Below are positions 1 to 13,406 of a DNA stretch of 64,000 bases, piece after piece; the stretch's first letter is position 1, and each line of letters starts with the position of its first letter. Both the position numbers and the translations under genes were made by a program. The notes beneath the pieces are model-generated. The model was not told the DNA's origin. It searched no databases and was given only the letters and a program-made list of their open reading frames with translations. The stretch is taken from NCBI GenBank assembly GCA_001632435.1, contig KV423946.1:9169-73168 (forward strand), in the 5' to 3' direction. The stretch is from Calocera cornea HHB12733. Lineage: Eukaryota; Basidiomycota; Dacrymycetes; Dacrymycetales; Dacrymycetaceae.

Positions 1-1076
1 CCCCCACCCTCGCTGCCCCCCGCCCCCGCTGCCCCCCGCCGATGATGCCTTCTATGCCTGTAGCGCCTCTCGAGCTCGGGCGCGAGCCTCCCCAAGACGG
101 CCGGGAGATCCTCGCTGCTCACGAAGCGCTCGCGGCCCTCCTGCTGCAGCCGGGGGCTGCCCGGCAGTAGCAGGGAGAACAGGCGCTCGGTCCTGGGCGG
201 GGCGCGGTAGGTCGGGTAGGAGATGAGCGAGCTGCGGCTGCGGCTGCGGCTGCGGCTCGAGCTGGCGTCGCTCGAGCTGGACGAGCTGCCGTGCCGCGCC
301 CAGCGGGCGATCGCGCGCTCGACGAGGTTCGCCAGCCCTGCTATGGGGCCCCAGCCGGCGGAGCTGCTTGACGAGGTGGACGAGGCAGAGGAGAGGGTGA
401 CGGTGCTGGCGATCGTTGCGCGGCGGCGGAGGCCGACGCCGCGCGGCGCGGGGAAGGAGGGCGAGCTGATGTGGATCGCGGGCGGGGCCGGGTGCTCGGT
501 CGTGCCCTTGAGGGTGAAGGGGGAGGCGGCGGTCAGCGTGTGGCCGGTGAGGGTGGGGGGCGTGTGCGCGTCGACGAGTGTATGCGGCGTATCTTGCGAC
601 GTCTCTCTTTCTCCTTCTCTCTCCCTCTCTTCTTCCCGTTCCCGTTCCCGTTCCCGCTCCCGCTCCCACTCAAAATCCCGCTCCTCAACCGCATAATGAA
701 TCCTCTGCGTCCTCTGCACGCCCTCCCTCCTCTCCTCATCCGCCTCCCCTTCCGGCCCCCTGCCAGCAGCCCGGCTCGGCGTCCCAGGCGGCGGACTAGC
801 GTTCCTCCAGACATCCTCCCCCTGCTCCCGCCCCTCCGCGAGGCCGACAACGCCGGCCATACCGGGCAGCTCGGCCAGGTCGGGGTAGGCGAAGCTCGGG
901 GGCCGGGAGTGGGAGTGGGAGTGGGAGTGGGAGTGGGTGGAGGCGCTGTGCTGGGAGGTGGGGTATGTGGGCGAGGTGGGCGAGGTGGGATCGGAGGTCG
1001 ACGCTGGGGTGAGGGGTGTGATGGGTGTGAGGGGGGAGAGCGGGCCGGAGTGGGTGTAGGCCTGGTGAGGGGCCAT
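1..1076 (-). CDS. Low-complexity hypothetical protein, 3' end outside the window
   Basis: Starting at the ATG at 1076, one minus-strand frame stays open to the window edge (about 358 residues) without a stop. The product begins MAPHQAYTHSGPLSPLTP and is rich in Ser, Thr and Pro. It carries a Ser-His run (about residues 45-55), an Arg-Glu run (about 135-150) and a Ser/Arg run (about 290-310). Toward the edge it becomes less repetitive, with a possible ordered part (RAPPRTERLFSLLLPGSP) followed by Arg/His-rich sequence. I recognise no domain. The three low-complexity runs coincide with hexanucleotide DNA repeats, so part of the openness could be compositional. The frame is credible because it has no stop over more than 1 kb and shows eukaryote-like Ser/Pro composition. 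Start and function are uncertain. Confidence 0.45.
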   Translation of the reverse strand, partial: MAPHQAYTHSGPLSPLTPITPLTPASTSDPTSPTSPTYPTSQHSASTHSHSHSHSHSRPPSFAYPDLAELPGMAGVVGLAEGREQGEDVWRNASPPPGTPSRAAGRGPEGEADEERREGVQRTQRIHYAVEERDFEWEREREREREREEEREREGERETSQDTPHTLVDAHTPPTLTGHTLTAASPFTLKGTTEHPAPPAIHISSPSFPAPRGVGLRRRATIASTVTLSSASSTSSSSSAGWGPIAGLANLVERAIARWARHGSSSSSSDASSSRSRSRSRSSLISYPTYRAPPRTERLFSLLLPGSPRLQQEGRERFVSSEDLPAVLGRLAPELERRYRHRRHHRRGAAGAGGSEGG

Positions 1077-1939
1077 TGTGCCTTGCTGGTCCTCGCTGGC
1101 TAGTGCCGTTAGTCCGGACGGGGTGTGGGTGTGCTACGGCTGGAGGTAGCCGTCCGAGTCGTCTACGGGGAGAGTGTGGGCGGTGACCAGCGGTGGGCTG
1201 CACGGCGGGGGTGGGGTGCCATGCAGGCCGGGGGCGGGTGGAGTGGGAGCGGGAGCGGGAGCGGGAGCGGGCGCGGGCACAAGGGGGCCAACCATCCAGG
1301 TCCGCCGCGTCCGTCGCGGTCGTCGGTGGTGGGCAAGGGTGGTGCGGTGGGGTGCAGCAGTCCCCGAACGGAGAACGGAGAGTGGGCGACCGTGCAAGTC
1401 GGATGCGACACACAGCAGCAGACCCGCACCGACGACCGATCCCGCCCTCCCCTCCCTCGCCTGCACTACCAGAATTGCTCCCGTCCTATGGGCCACCCTC
1501 TTCCGCCGGTTTCCCCCAGACCCCTCGGGCCTCGGGCCGATCTACTGCACGGCACTGCACTGACCTGCTACTGTAGCCCGTCTCTTCATACAACTGCCAC
1601 ACGCGCTGCCAGGCCAGCTACTGTAGTGACTACCAGCTGAACAGCGAGGGATGCAGTATCTGCTTGATCACCCCGTGCCAGGCGGATGGGGACGTCGACC
1701 AATCAGGCGCGTCGGTTTAGCGCACGTGCGGGTGTGACTTAGGCGCTCGTTGGCCCGCGCGCCTTGCATCGATTTGGGACCACGACCACATACTGTGACG
1801 TTTGCTGCGCGGGGTGGCGAGCAGGCGTGGAAGCGCAGTCGGACCGGCGTACAACCAACAATCATCTCCTCATTTTTATCTACATGGTACTGTACTATCA
1901 CACATGCTCGTGCAGCACAGAGAGCGCGCCCGACTCGCG
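1077..1939. other. Intergenic region, 5' flank of the edge gene
   Basis: This stretch lies between the start of the left-edge gene and the 3' end of the first amidase. It contains a GAGCGG hexamer array (about 1241-1273). Several short open frames cover it on both strands but none has a recognisable product or a credible splice pattern, so I call no gene here. Confidence 0.5.
1241..1273. repeat. (GGGAGC)n hexanucleotide microsatellite
   Basis: About five copies of GGGAGC in tandem, grading into GGGCGC. It lies upstream of the edge gene and resembles the coding hexamer arrays in other genes of this window. Confidence 0.85.
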
Positions 1940-3698
1940 CTACATGACATCGGCCAGCTGGGTCTTGGGCGTCGCCTTGTCATACGCGTGGTTGTCGAGC
2001 CTGTGCTTCGTGCCCTGCTCGTACGCATAGGCCATGCCGAGGACGTTGGCGTCGTCCCACTGCCTGCCGAGGAAGCTGAGCCCGAAGGGGATGCCGGGCG
2101 CGGGGAAGAACTGCGTCCCGTTGTGGATCGCCGTCGCGTTCACCGTGTCCGGGTAGTAGCCCAGCGGCACGTTCATGATCGGGCACCCGGCGATCGTCGC
2201 GATCGTCGTCGTCCGGCCCTCGGAGGGCAGGACGATGGCGTCGCAGCCGTACTTGTCGAGCGTCGCGTGGATGCCGTCCGTGCGCCCGATGTAGTAGTCC
2301 AGCCACACGTCGCGCAGGTACGTGCTGTTCGCCATCCCCGTCGTCGCGTTCGCCGTCAGCCACGACGCCTGGTTGTTCTGCAGCGGCGGGAGCTCCAGGT
2401 CCGCGTGCGCGATGTTGAACTCGATCAGGTCGCCCAGGTCGTGTACGCCCGTCGGGATGGACAGCAGCCCGTCCAGGTAGTTCTTGATGTCCACCTTGAA
2501 GTCCGTCGCGAACACGAGCCCCGTCGACACGTTCGTCGGGTACAGACCGTCGAGCACAGACGGCATCTCCGCAGGGTCGATGATCGTCGCGCCCAGGTTG
2601 GCCAGCTCGACGAGCGAGTGGTTGAACACGGGGCCGATGCTCGGGTCGTTGTGCGTCACGTTGTCCTGGTTGAACACCTTGCGCGGCACGCAGATCTTCT
2701 TGCCCACCAGCGCCTTCTCGTCCAGGTAGTACGTGTACCGCGGGACGACGTCCGGCTGGGCGAGCGTGTAGTTGTCGCGATAGTCGGGCCCGGAGATGAT
2801 CTCCAGCACGAGCGCGGCGTCCGCCGCCCAGCGCGTGATGGGGCCGACCGTGTCCTGGTGCTCGGACAGCGGGACAACGCCGGCCCGGGACACCCAGCCG
2901 GTCGTCGGGCGGATGCCGAACACGTTCTGGCGGTCCGACGGGCAGATCACGGACCCGCCGGTGTCGGACCCGAGGGTCACGGCCGCCAGCCCGACGGCCG
3001 CGGCGACGGCCGAGCCGGAGGAGGAACCCCAGGTGTCGCCCTTCGGGTAGTAAGGGTTGGAGGTCTGACCACCCCGGGCGCTGCAGCGTGTCAGCATTGC
3101 CCGTCAGACTCGATACAGGGGCACTTACGACCACCCGTTGCTGATGCCGTTGCCCCGGTAGTACGCCCACTCGCTGAGGTTAGCCTTACCAAGGATGATC
3201 GCACCCGCCTCGCGGAGCTTCTTGACGACGTGCGCGTCGCGCGGGACGATGCTGCCGAGCAGAGCGTACGAGCCCGCGGTCGTGTTCATCTTGTCCGCAG
3301 TGCCGATGTTGTCCTTGACCAGCACGGGAATACCGTGCAGGGGGCCCCAGATGATGCCGGCCGCGCGGTCCTTGTCGAGTTGCCTGCACGATCGTGAACA
3401 GTAACCCCGTCAGCATTGTTGCAACTACGCACGCAGCGATCTCGACCGCATCGGGGTTGGTCTCTATGACCGCATGCAGCTCCTCGTTGACCTCGGAGAT
3501 GCGGGCAAGGTACGCCTTGACAAGGTCAACAGCGGTGAAGCACCCAGCCTCCATGCCGTTGCTGAGCTCCTTGACGCTCGCATCGTACAGGTCGGGCAGG
3601 ACGCAGTCGCGCGGAATATGGCGCTTCGGGGCAGCGGCCGAGCCGAGGGCGGGGGCCGAGCCCAGGAGGAGGAGCGAGAGGGCGGCGATGACGCGCAT
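1940..3698 (-). CDS. Secreted amidase-signature protein (copy 1)
   Basis: Exons on the minus strand are 3698-3433, 3383-3129 and 3080-1940, giving 553 residues. A hydrophobic signal peptide ([19 protein letters not shown]) suggests export. The amidase-signature fold is clear: Lys of VLVKDNIG (about residue 112), the Gly/Ser loop [11 protein letters not shown] (about 189-198) and the nucleophile Ser in GSDTGGS (about 217) form the expected Ser-cisSer-Lys triad. The family hydrolyses C-N amide bonds; the substrate cannot be inferred. Introns are 49 and 48 nt with GT-AG ends. A TATA box lies about 75 bp upstream. The protein is nearly identical to the gene at 13407-15109, which is inverted and lacks the second intron. 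GatA of organelle tRNA amidotransferase is excluded as a label because of the signal peptide. Confidence 0.92.
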
Positions 3699-3768
3699 GG
3701 TGGCTCTGGCGTGGGGGGCAGGTACTGAGAGGTCAGCGCCTGCCGATTCCAGGGACAGAAGCGCATGC

Positions 3769-3776
3769 TTATATAC
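3769..3776 (-). promoter_or_regulatory. TATA box of amidase copy 1
   Basis: TATATAAG-type element on the minus strand about 75 bp upstream of the start codon at 3698. Amidase copy 2 has a matching element at a similar distance. Confidence 0.6.
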
Positions 3777-4743
3777 CACTCGAGCCGGTTGGGCACTTCT
3801 TCGGGAAGCCCGAACCTTCACTGTTGCGCTCCACCCAGGCCCAGAAGCAAGATACAGGCCGACTGCCAGATTTGGGGTATGTCTATCCCTCTTCTGGCCT
3901 TCCTCCCGAGCGGGCCAATGGGTACCGCCGCTCCGCCCAAGCCAGCGCGCACTGAATGCGCGCCCTTATGCCAAGCCCGCCAGCCTGGTTCATAACTCGG
4001 CTCCGGGCCCTCGTGTAGTGGAGGGCTTGCGAGAGAGGCGTTGCGGATTGGACCAAGATAAGCCAGAGCGGGGCGGCGAGTCAGCGGGCGCCCGGCGGGC
4101 ACTCGATGTGGACAGCGGCGGCGGGCGGTTGAGGACGGGTAGAGTTGGGGGGCTGTCTCGCATCACGACATCGCGAAGCTGGCTGGCCAGGGGCACAGAA
4201 CAGGGAATAGACAGGATGCCGGTTAGCGCAGCGCGCAGATAGCGTGCGCTGTCCTGGTTCGGGCGGTCAGCGGGAGCCGCAGCGAGGGCGTAGGGCCATG
4301 CCGCCGATGGCTGACAGCGGCGAGTCAGGCGGACAAGGGCATTGTCCAATCGCCCCAAAGCGGCAAGAATCTGTCCCAGATTAGGCAGGCACCATGGGTC
4401 ATTCTTGGCCAATGGGCGTACTGGAGGACGGACAGCTTGGAACGGGAAAAGAGATGATAAGCAGGGATGCGCATTCCGACTTGTCGATTAGACGGCCGCA
4501 GGGCGCAGGTGCCGGCATGCCGACATGAAAGAACGCTTGGCGCCCATGCGCCAAGGGTCACGTCCGGAACCGACGCGATTGTCCGACGCAGACCGGGCAA
4601 TGGTCAAGATACGGCGACATGATGGTATTACAGTGAATAGATTATAGATACACTGTCCGTTTCCGCGCAAGCGGACATCCCAAAAACAAAAACAGGGGCC
4701 GATCAAGTACATACAGACGGAGCGGGACACGGGCTTCATGCGG
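3777..4743. other. Intergenic region between amidase 1 and GCN5
   Basis: About 1 kb containing the amidase 1 promoter side and the 3' flank of GCN5. Short frames on both strands lack recognisable protein features. I see no RNA gene. Confidence 0.5.
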
Positions 4744-7358
<2,615 letters not shown>

Positions 7359-8112
7359 TTTCTGGTGTGCTGGTGTCGGGCGGGTCAGTGTGTTGCGCAT
7401 ATATTTGGATTGGGGAGGAGGTGCGTACGGTGTATGGCGCGAGGCCGCTCGGGCACACAAGAGCGGCTCGGTAGTGACGGGGTGTGCGGGGGCGGTCGCA
7501 GGCCTGCGTCCCTAGCCCGACTCAGGGTGGCGCAAGTGTGCTTAGCTAATCACCCACCGAGCCAAGCGCCTCGTCTTCTCCGGGCATCATGCTATTCTGC
7601 CCCCGTGCTGTCGTCACACCCTGGGTGGCGCGCCAGGGTGGCGGTGTGGCCGCACGGGCCCGGACCCCCGTGGCCGGCCGAGCGGGGCGCGGGCGCGGTG
7701 GGCCAAGGGCACCAGGCGAGGGCGTGAGGGTGAGGGGCCAGGACTGGGAGGACCGCACACAGACGCACACGCACGCACGCACGGACGGTTGCACGGACCA
7801 CCCCCGGCCGCCCAGGTCAGCAAAGCTCGTTCCAAGCTCCCCTCCAGCGCGCGCACACTCTAGGAGTACGCACCACCCACAACGCACATCCACACGCACA
7901 CACACACACACGCACACGCACACGCGACTACGCCCACATCCACTCTGCACATCCACATCCTCGCTTCCCCCATCGCCTCATCAGCCCCCATCCCTCGCCC
8001 GCACACCCTCACCTCCCTCTCACTCCCACACCACCACCACCACCACCCCGTCTCACCCCGGCTCACCGCTCCCTCACCAACCAACCCCCGTCCACTCTAC
8101 ACAACCACACCA
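7359..8112. other. Shared divergent promoter region, GCN5 / PHD gene
   Basis: This 754-bp region separates the start codons of GCN5 (minus) and the PHD-finger gene (plus). It is pyrimidine-rich toward the PHD gene and contains a CA microsatellite. No gene is seen inside it. Confidence 0.6.
7891..7926. repeat. (CA)n microsatellite
   Basis: An imperfect CA/CG dinucleotide run in the 5' region of the PHD-finger gene, within the divergent promoter. Confidence 0.85.
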
Positions 8113-8396
8113 ATGGCCCCGCGCCGCTCAGCCCGCCGCCCCCCGCCCTCCTCAGCCCCCTACCCCTCCTCCGTCGCATCAGACGACACCTCCCCCTCCC
8201 TCGCCGCATCCATCTCCGTCCCCCCCGCATCATCCACCAACGGCACCGGCACCGGCAACGGCAACAGCAACGCCCCCGCTTCCGCCTCCCGCTCAAAGCG
8301 CGGGAGCGTCAGCCGCTCACCAGAACAGGAGCTCAGCCCCCTCGCCAGCGGCGGCAGCAGGAGCACGGCACGCAGGGGGAAGAAGAGCCCCACCGC

Positions 8397-8427
<31 letters not shown>

Positions 8428-10509
8428 GGTGTGGGCAGCAAGCTGGAGGACGTGCCGGAGCACCCTCCCGCTGATGACGCGGACGGGAAGGGCGGGCTCG
8501 CGCCGGAGCAGGACGTCAAGCTCGAGCAGCACGAGCATGGGGCCCCTGCAGACGAGCAGCGGGGCAGCGACGACGTCCCCGAACTGGAGGTGGACGCTGG
8601 GCCCGACGCTGACGCGGACGCGGACGCGGATGCGGACGAGGACGGCGACGGCGACGAGGACATGGGCGAGACGCGCTGCTGGTGCGGCAACACCGGTGCG
8701 GCCCCTTTTCCCCACCACTCATTTCACAACTGACCAACACGTTTTGCTTTGCCTCGCTATGCAGATGACGACGCGTTCCAGATCCAGTGCGAGATCTGCA
8801 AGATGTGGCAGCACGGGCCCTGCATGGGCTTCACGGACCAGAGCGAGGTCGAGGGCGAGAACTTCCACCACTGGTGCGAAGAGTGCCGGCCCGAGCTCTG
8901 GAGCACCGACATCCGGTGCGTGTCCCCTCTGTTTCCCGCTTCGCTGGGTATATGCTGACTCTTTCTCTCGATTTTGCAACAGTAGGCGCCTGACCCGCTC
9001 GGCGAAACACAAGCGCACGCCCTCCTCCGGTGCTGCGCTCGGCTCCCACCCACCCGCGACGTCCCCCACGATCGCCACGCACCGCGAGGCGAACCGGGAC
9101 ACGCACCCGCAGCCGGACAGCCCGCTCCTCCCGCGCGAGCCCAAGCGACGCGCGACGATGAACAGCGCTGCCGCGTCGCTCGACGCGCAGGAGCTGAGGA
9201 TCGCCGATGGGCCGGCGGGGAGCGTGGAGGACGAGGGGGAGCGCCGGGGCGGGAAGAAGAGGAGGAGGGCGGACGACGCGGATGTCGCTTCTGCGTGCGT
9301 TCCTCTCTTGTCAATTGGGCGCATACATCTGACATTCCTGTATCCAGTTCGGTGCCCACCCCGCCTCCTGCACCGGCCCAGACATCTCGCGCGCGCCCAT
9401 CCCGCGCCGCCGTCCCCGCCGCGTCCACGCCCTCCAAGCGCCCGCGCGCAGCGCACAACAAGGCCAAGGACCCGCCCTCGCCCTCCGCGGGCTTCGCGCC
9501 CGGCGCAGCAGGCTCGATCCCGGACCACCTCGCCCACCTCAGCTTCATGTTCACCGACCCGCCGGGGAGCGGCAGCCCGAGCGCGGCGGGCGGCTCGCCC
9601 ACGGGCTCGGGCTCCGTGCAGGCGCTCGGACTCAGCTTGGCCAGGCCCCAGGGGACAGTGCCCATCAACGCGTTCTCCCTGCCCGCGCTCGTCCAGCACT
9701 TCCCGGCCGTCGTCGCGCACGCGTCGCCAGAGCCGGTGCACACGCCGCTCGCTGGTGCTGGCGCTGGCTCGCCCGGCTCGCCCTCTGCCCACGCGAGCGC
9801 ACCGCCTCCCAGCACGCCCGCGCCCGTCCCAGCACACGAGATCGCCAACTCGCTCGCGCTCAAGTGCAAGATCAAGTGGCCCTCGAAGCGCATCACCCCC
9901 GGGGAGATGAAGAAGCGCGTCGGGGCGATGCTGATGTGGGGGATGCGCGTCGGGAGCGAGCTCGAGCGCCGGGAGGAGCGGGGCCGCGAGCTCGGCCTGT
10001 GGGGGCAGGAGGGCGGCCCCTCCCCGGAGCAGAGTCCTGCTGGGGGCGGGCCGGAGCCGCTGCCCGAGGCTGGTGCTCCTGCTGTTGCTGGGGAGGCGGT
10101 CAGAGCGCAGGAAGGGGGAGAGCACAGGCAGCCAAATGTGCTCGACCGCGCCATTGGCGAGAAGATGCCCACCCTGCTGCCCGACGTGCTCTCCGCGCCC
10201 GCGTCTGCCGACGCTCCTACCCGCGCCCCAGTCTCAGCGCCGACCCCAGCGCCAACCGCCGCACTCCCCAGCGCCCCCGCCTCGGCCCCGGCTCGCGCCC
10301 TACCCAGCAGCTCCGCCTCCTCCACAAGCAGCGCCGACCTCCGCCTCCTCACCGCCGCATCGACCCTCACCTCGGCCGCGCAGGCACAGGACCTCCTGCG
10401 CCAGCTCACGCAGAGGCTCGTGCAGGTCAACGAGCTGTGGAACTCGAGGGCCGAGCTGCCGATGAGCGCCGGCGGGGAGGGCATGGCGGTGAGTGTCGGG
10501 AGGCGGTGA
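8113..10509 (+). CDS. PHD-finger protein, Cti6-like
   Basis: Exons 8113-8695, 8765-8915, 8983-9294 and 9348-10509 give 735 residues. The PHD finger (about residues 190-245) is assembled only after splicing: CWCGNTDDDAFQIQC, CEICKMWQHGPC and WCEECRPELW supply the Cys4-His-Cys3 zinc ligands. This pattern is closest to the Cti6/Bye1 type of fungal PHD fingers, which read methylated H3K4; Cti6 belongs to the Rpd3L deacetylase complex. The rest is low-complexity, with Ala and Asp-Ala runs before the finger and a basic KKRRR stretch after it. A helical segment near the C-terminus (ALKCKIKWPSKRITPGEMKKRV, about 560-580) resembles the conserved tail of fungal Cti6 homologs, but I rate that assignment as inference. 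A final donor-like GTGAGT near the stop could extend the gene. Confidence 0.8.
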
Positions 10510-11261
10510 GCCGGTGAGCGCCCGCGCGCTGCATGCATTTCATCTATCGAGGGAGATGCTCCGCCTGGCGACAGTGGGCAGGCTTAGACGGCCCCCATTG
10601 GGTCTCTGGGCCGCTGGGTCGCTGGGCGTTGAAGGGAAGGAGAAGGAGGGGTTCCTGCGGAGGACGGACCGACGTCGCATCTGCATTCGCATCCCCATAC
10701 GCATCGCATCGCATCGCATCGCACCAAACTCACCACACCACACCACAACCACATCGCACCGATTCACAACCATCCGCACTCCCAACGATTCCTTTTTCCG
10801 GGTACATATCCGCTCTCCTTCCTCCTTTCCTCCTTTCCGCTTTTCCTCCTCTTTTCCTCGCTGTTTTCATCTCTGTGTCTCTTTCTTGTGCACCTCATAC
10901 TCTGGCTGCGAAGGCAAGGGCGGTTAGCCTGCTTCCCCATGTCTCCTATTTCTGTTGATACTCTTCTTTCCGAGTTGCTTTGCGTGTCATCCCGCTCTCT
11001 GCGTACGGGGCCCTGTGGGAGCGTTCGCGGTGCATTTGTACGCTAGGCGCTGTACTCTCGGCCCGTCCGGGCGTGTAATGATATCCCCATTCTTGCTGCG
11101 AGGGCGGTCCTCCGGAGACCAGCGCATACAGGCCATTGCGTAAGATTGATAAAACTTGATCCTTGTACTGTACACTCGGTTTCTTGAATTCTTTCGGCTA
11201 GTCTTACATCCCCCTTTCTCCCCTCGTGCTCTGATCTGCAAGCAGCTCGCTCTGGCCCCGC
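10510..11261. other. Convergent 3' intergenic region with pentamer repeats
   Basis: Lies between the 3' ends of the PHD gene and the alpha/beta hydrolase. It has a GCATC pentamer array, CACAC-type runs and T-rich stretches typical of 3' UTRs. No gene is supported. Confidence 0.5.
10701..10724. repeat. (GCATC)n pentanucleotide repeat
   Basis: About four to five tandem GCATC units in the 3' flank of the PHD gene, followed closely by a CCACA array (10731-10750). Confidence 0.8.
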
Positions 11262-12511
11262 CTACGGCCACCACCGTGCGAGCCACTCCCTCGTAACGCT
11301 GACGACCTGTTCCTCCTGCTCATTGACCAAAAAGTGGCCCGTGCCCTCGTCCCCGATATTGACATGCGTGACCAGCCCCTCGGCACCGAGCCCGCGCCAG
11401 ATGCCCGCGACGTCCATGCTCCGGTGCAGGTGGAGCGAGGAGAGCGCGAGGATGGGGATGCGGAAGGGCGCGGGCGGGCGGGGCGCGCCCGCGGCCAGGT
11501 GGCGCAGCGAGTTCGTGTGCTCGAGCAGGGCAAGGTCTGCCTGCAGGTCGTGCGTTGCGCCGGCGCGGTACTAGGTGGCAGAGAGAAAGTGAGAAAACTG
11601 ACAGGGACAGGGACAGGGGCAGGGACGGGGGGGAAGAGAGGCCAAGGCCAACTGAAGGTACTGACGTCCTCGCACGCGCCCCGGATCGCGCGCATGCCCC
11701 CCGGCCCGCAGTACGGCTGGATGCTGTCTGCGACCCAGCGCTGGGTGATCCCGCCGCCCTCGCGCTCCTTCTCGGCCTTGCCCATCCAGCTGGCCATCGT
11801 CATCTGCATGTACGCCGTCGGGCGGCCCTCGATGAGCGTCTCCGGGACCGGGTGCGGCGCGGCGAGGAAGAGCCAGTGGTAGCTCCGCCGCGTCGCGGCG
11901 TGGTGGTGGTTCGCCAGGGACATGCTGTCCCACGCGTGTGCGGTCGGGACGATGTCGAGCACGCCGAGGCCGAGGACGAGGTCCGGGAAGTCGAGCGCCA
12001 TGCGGTACGCCAGGCGCGCGCCGCGGTCGTGCCCGTACACGATGACCTTTCCGCCCTCTGCGCAGGGCGGGTGGAGGGAGTGGATGAGGTGGACCATGTC
12101 CTTTGCCATCTCCCGCTTCGAGTGCGCCCTGCTCGACCCGTCCGCGGAGGGCTCCTTCTTGCTGTGGCCGTACCCGGGCAGGTCGGGGATGAGCACGTCC
12201 CAGTCGCGGAAGTGGCGTGCGAAGGAGTACCACATCTTGTGGTTCTGCGGGTAGCCGTGCAGGAGGACGAGGAGCGGACGGGGGGGCTTGCGCGCCTGCT
12301 CCTGCTCCTGCTCCTGCCCTCCGTCTTCCTCAGCGGCCTCGGCAGGCAGGTAGAGGGCGAAGAGCTGTGCGCCGGACGGCACCTGGGTGGTGACGGCCTG
12401 TGCGCCGAGCGGGTTCTGCAACGGCGCCTCTGGGGAGCGGACGCGCGTGAGGGGCGCACCCGAGGTGTACGCCGGCGGGTGGTTCGGCGACGGCGACAGG
12501 TGTTGGGCCAT
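11262..12511 (-). CDS. Alpha/beta hydrolase, epoxide hydrolase / haloacetate dehalogenase type
   Basis: Two minus-strand exons, 12511-11666 and 11570-11262, joined across a 95-nt intron, give 384 residues. The fold is shown by the oxyanion motif LLVLLHGYPQNHKMW (about residue 90), the strand WDVLIPDLPGYGHS, the nucleophile elbow GHDRGAR with Asp as nucleophile (about 170) and a C-terminal His in GTGHFLVNE (about 360). An Asp nucleophile with HGYPQN is typical of epoxide hydrolases and fluoroacetate dehalogenases rather than lipases. The usual pair of lid tyrosines cannot be confirmed by eye. No signal peptide is visible; the first 70 residues are Pro/Ser- and Gln/Glu-rich. An upstream in-frame Met at 12676 exists, but MAQHLSPSP is the more compact start. 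Confidence 0.88.
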
Positions 12512-13406
12512 CGGGAGCAGCGCTTGCGATCCAGTCCTGGTCGAGGAGGGAGAGCACAGGCAGCACAGGCAGCTTGCCTCCCCTCCGGCTATCCTGCTTC
12601 CGGCTATCCCCGCACACGCGTCGGACATGACCGGCCCCGTGCACCGGGAATACATTCGGCTCCGAGCCCCTTCCAACCCTCACGCCGAGAAGCCGGGCCC
12701 GCACACCCGCTGCAAACACGTCCCCGTTTTATCTCGCCGCTCCCTCCTCCAGAGCGCCGAATGAGCTCTCGCACCCCCGATGCAATGTCTCGACCTCATG
12801 TTCATGTTGCACTTGCCTCATCCGCACAGGTGGCTACTACTACTGCCTGCACAGTGGCCCGGCCGCCAAGCAACCGACCTCTGCTGCCTGGGCTCGCATA
12901 ATCCCCCTCTGGTAAGGCAACACAGTCCACAGTCCTCCGCCGGTCCACGACGGGCCGACGCACAGTACAGTACTAGCCCCCCTCGCACCAGGACTGTGCA
13001 CTGTCTCGTATCTCAGCCCGATCCAGCTGCAGATGCAGAACAGCCCTGCCGTGCACGCCTCCACCTCTGCATGGGAGGACTCTGCACCGCGTAGAAGCCT
13101 GCTTGGCGCTCGGCGTGCCGAGCGAAGGATAAAGCTACTGTATTCAATGCCCCGCCCTCTCTGTGTTGACTCTGGCCTCGGTTTGACTCGGAACAAGGTG
13201 CGAGCAAGGCGGGAAATGCACAGACACGCCCCAAATCCGGGCGCCGACGCTATCGTCTGCCTCGACGATGCAGAACGAGGCAAAATTTGCGGTACGCGAC
13301 CTCGCAGGAGGGCATATAAGCTTGCCGTCCGTGCAGCAGTGCACAAGGCACGCTCCGAGCTCCATCCTCCTCCTCCGGCCACAACCTCGTCCATCACACC
13401 AACAGT
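12512..13406. other. Divergent promoter region, hydrolase / amidase 2
   Basis: About 0.9 kb between the divergent starts of the hydrolase and amidase 2. It contains the amidase 2 TATA box. Short frames here lack protein features. Confidence 0.5.
13313..13320 (+). promoter_or_regulatory. TATA box of amidase copy 2
   Basis: CATATAAG about 87-94 bp upstream of the start codon at 13407, in the same relative position as the element of amidase copy 1. Confidence 0.6.

Noticed and set aside
1802..3397. 531-codon plus-strand open frame opposite amidase 1
   Set aside because: It is the antisense shadow of the amidase exons; high G+C third positions keep the reverse frame open. It has no recognisable motifs and would cross the amidase introns.
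7589..9910. 773-codon plus-strand open frame over the PHD-finger region
   Set aside because: Pro/Arg-rich frame crossing both intron sequences and out of phase with the PHD zinc ligands. It is a composition artefact.
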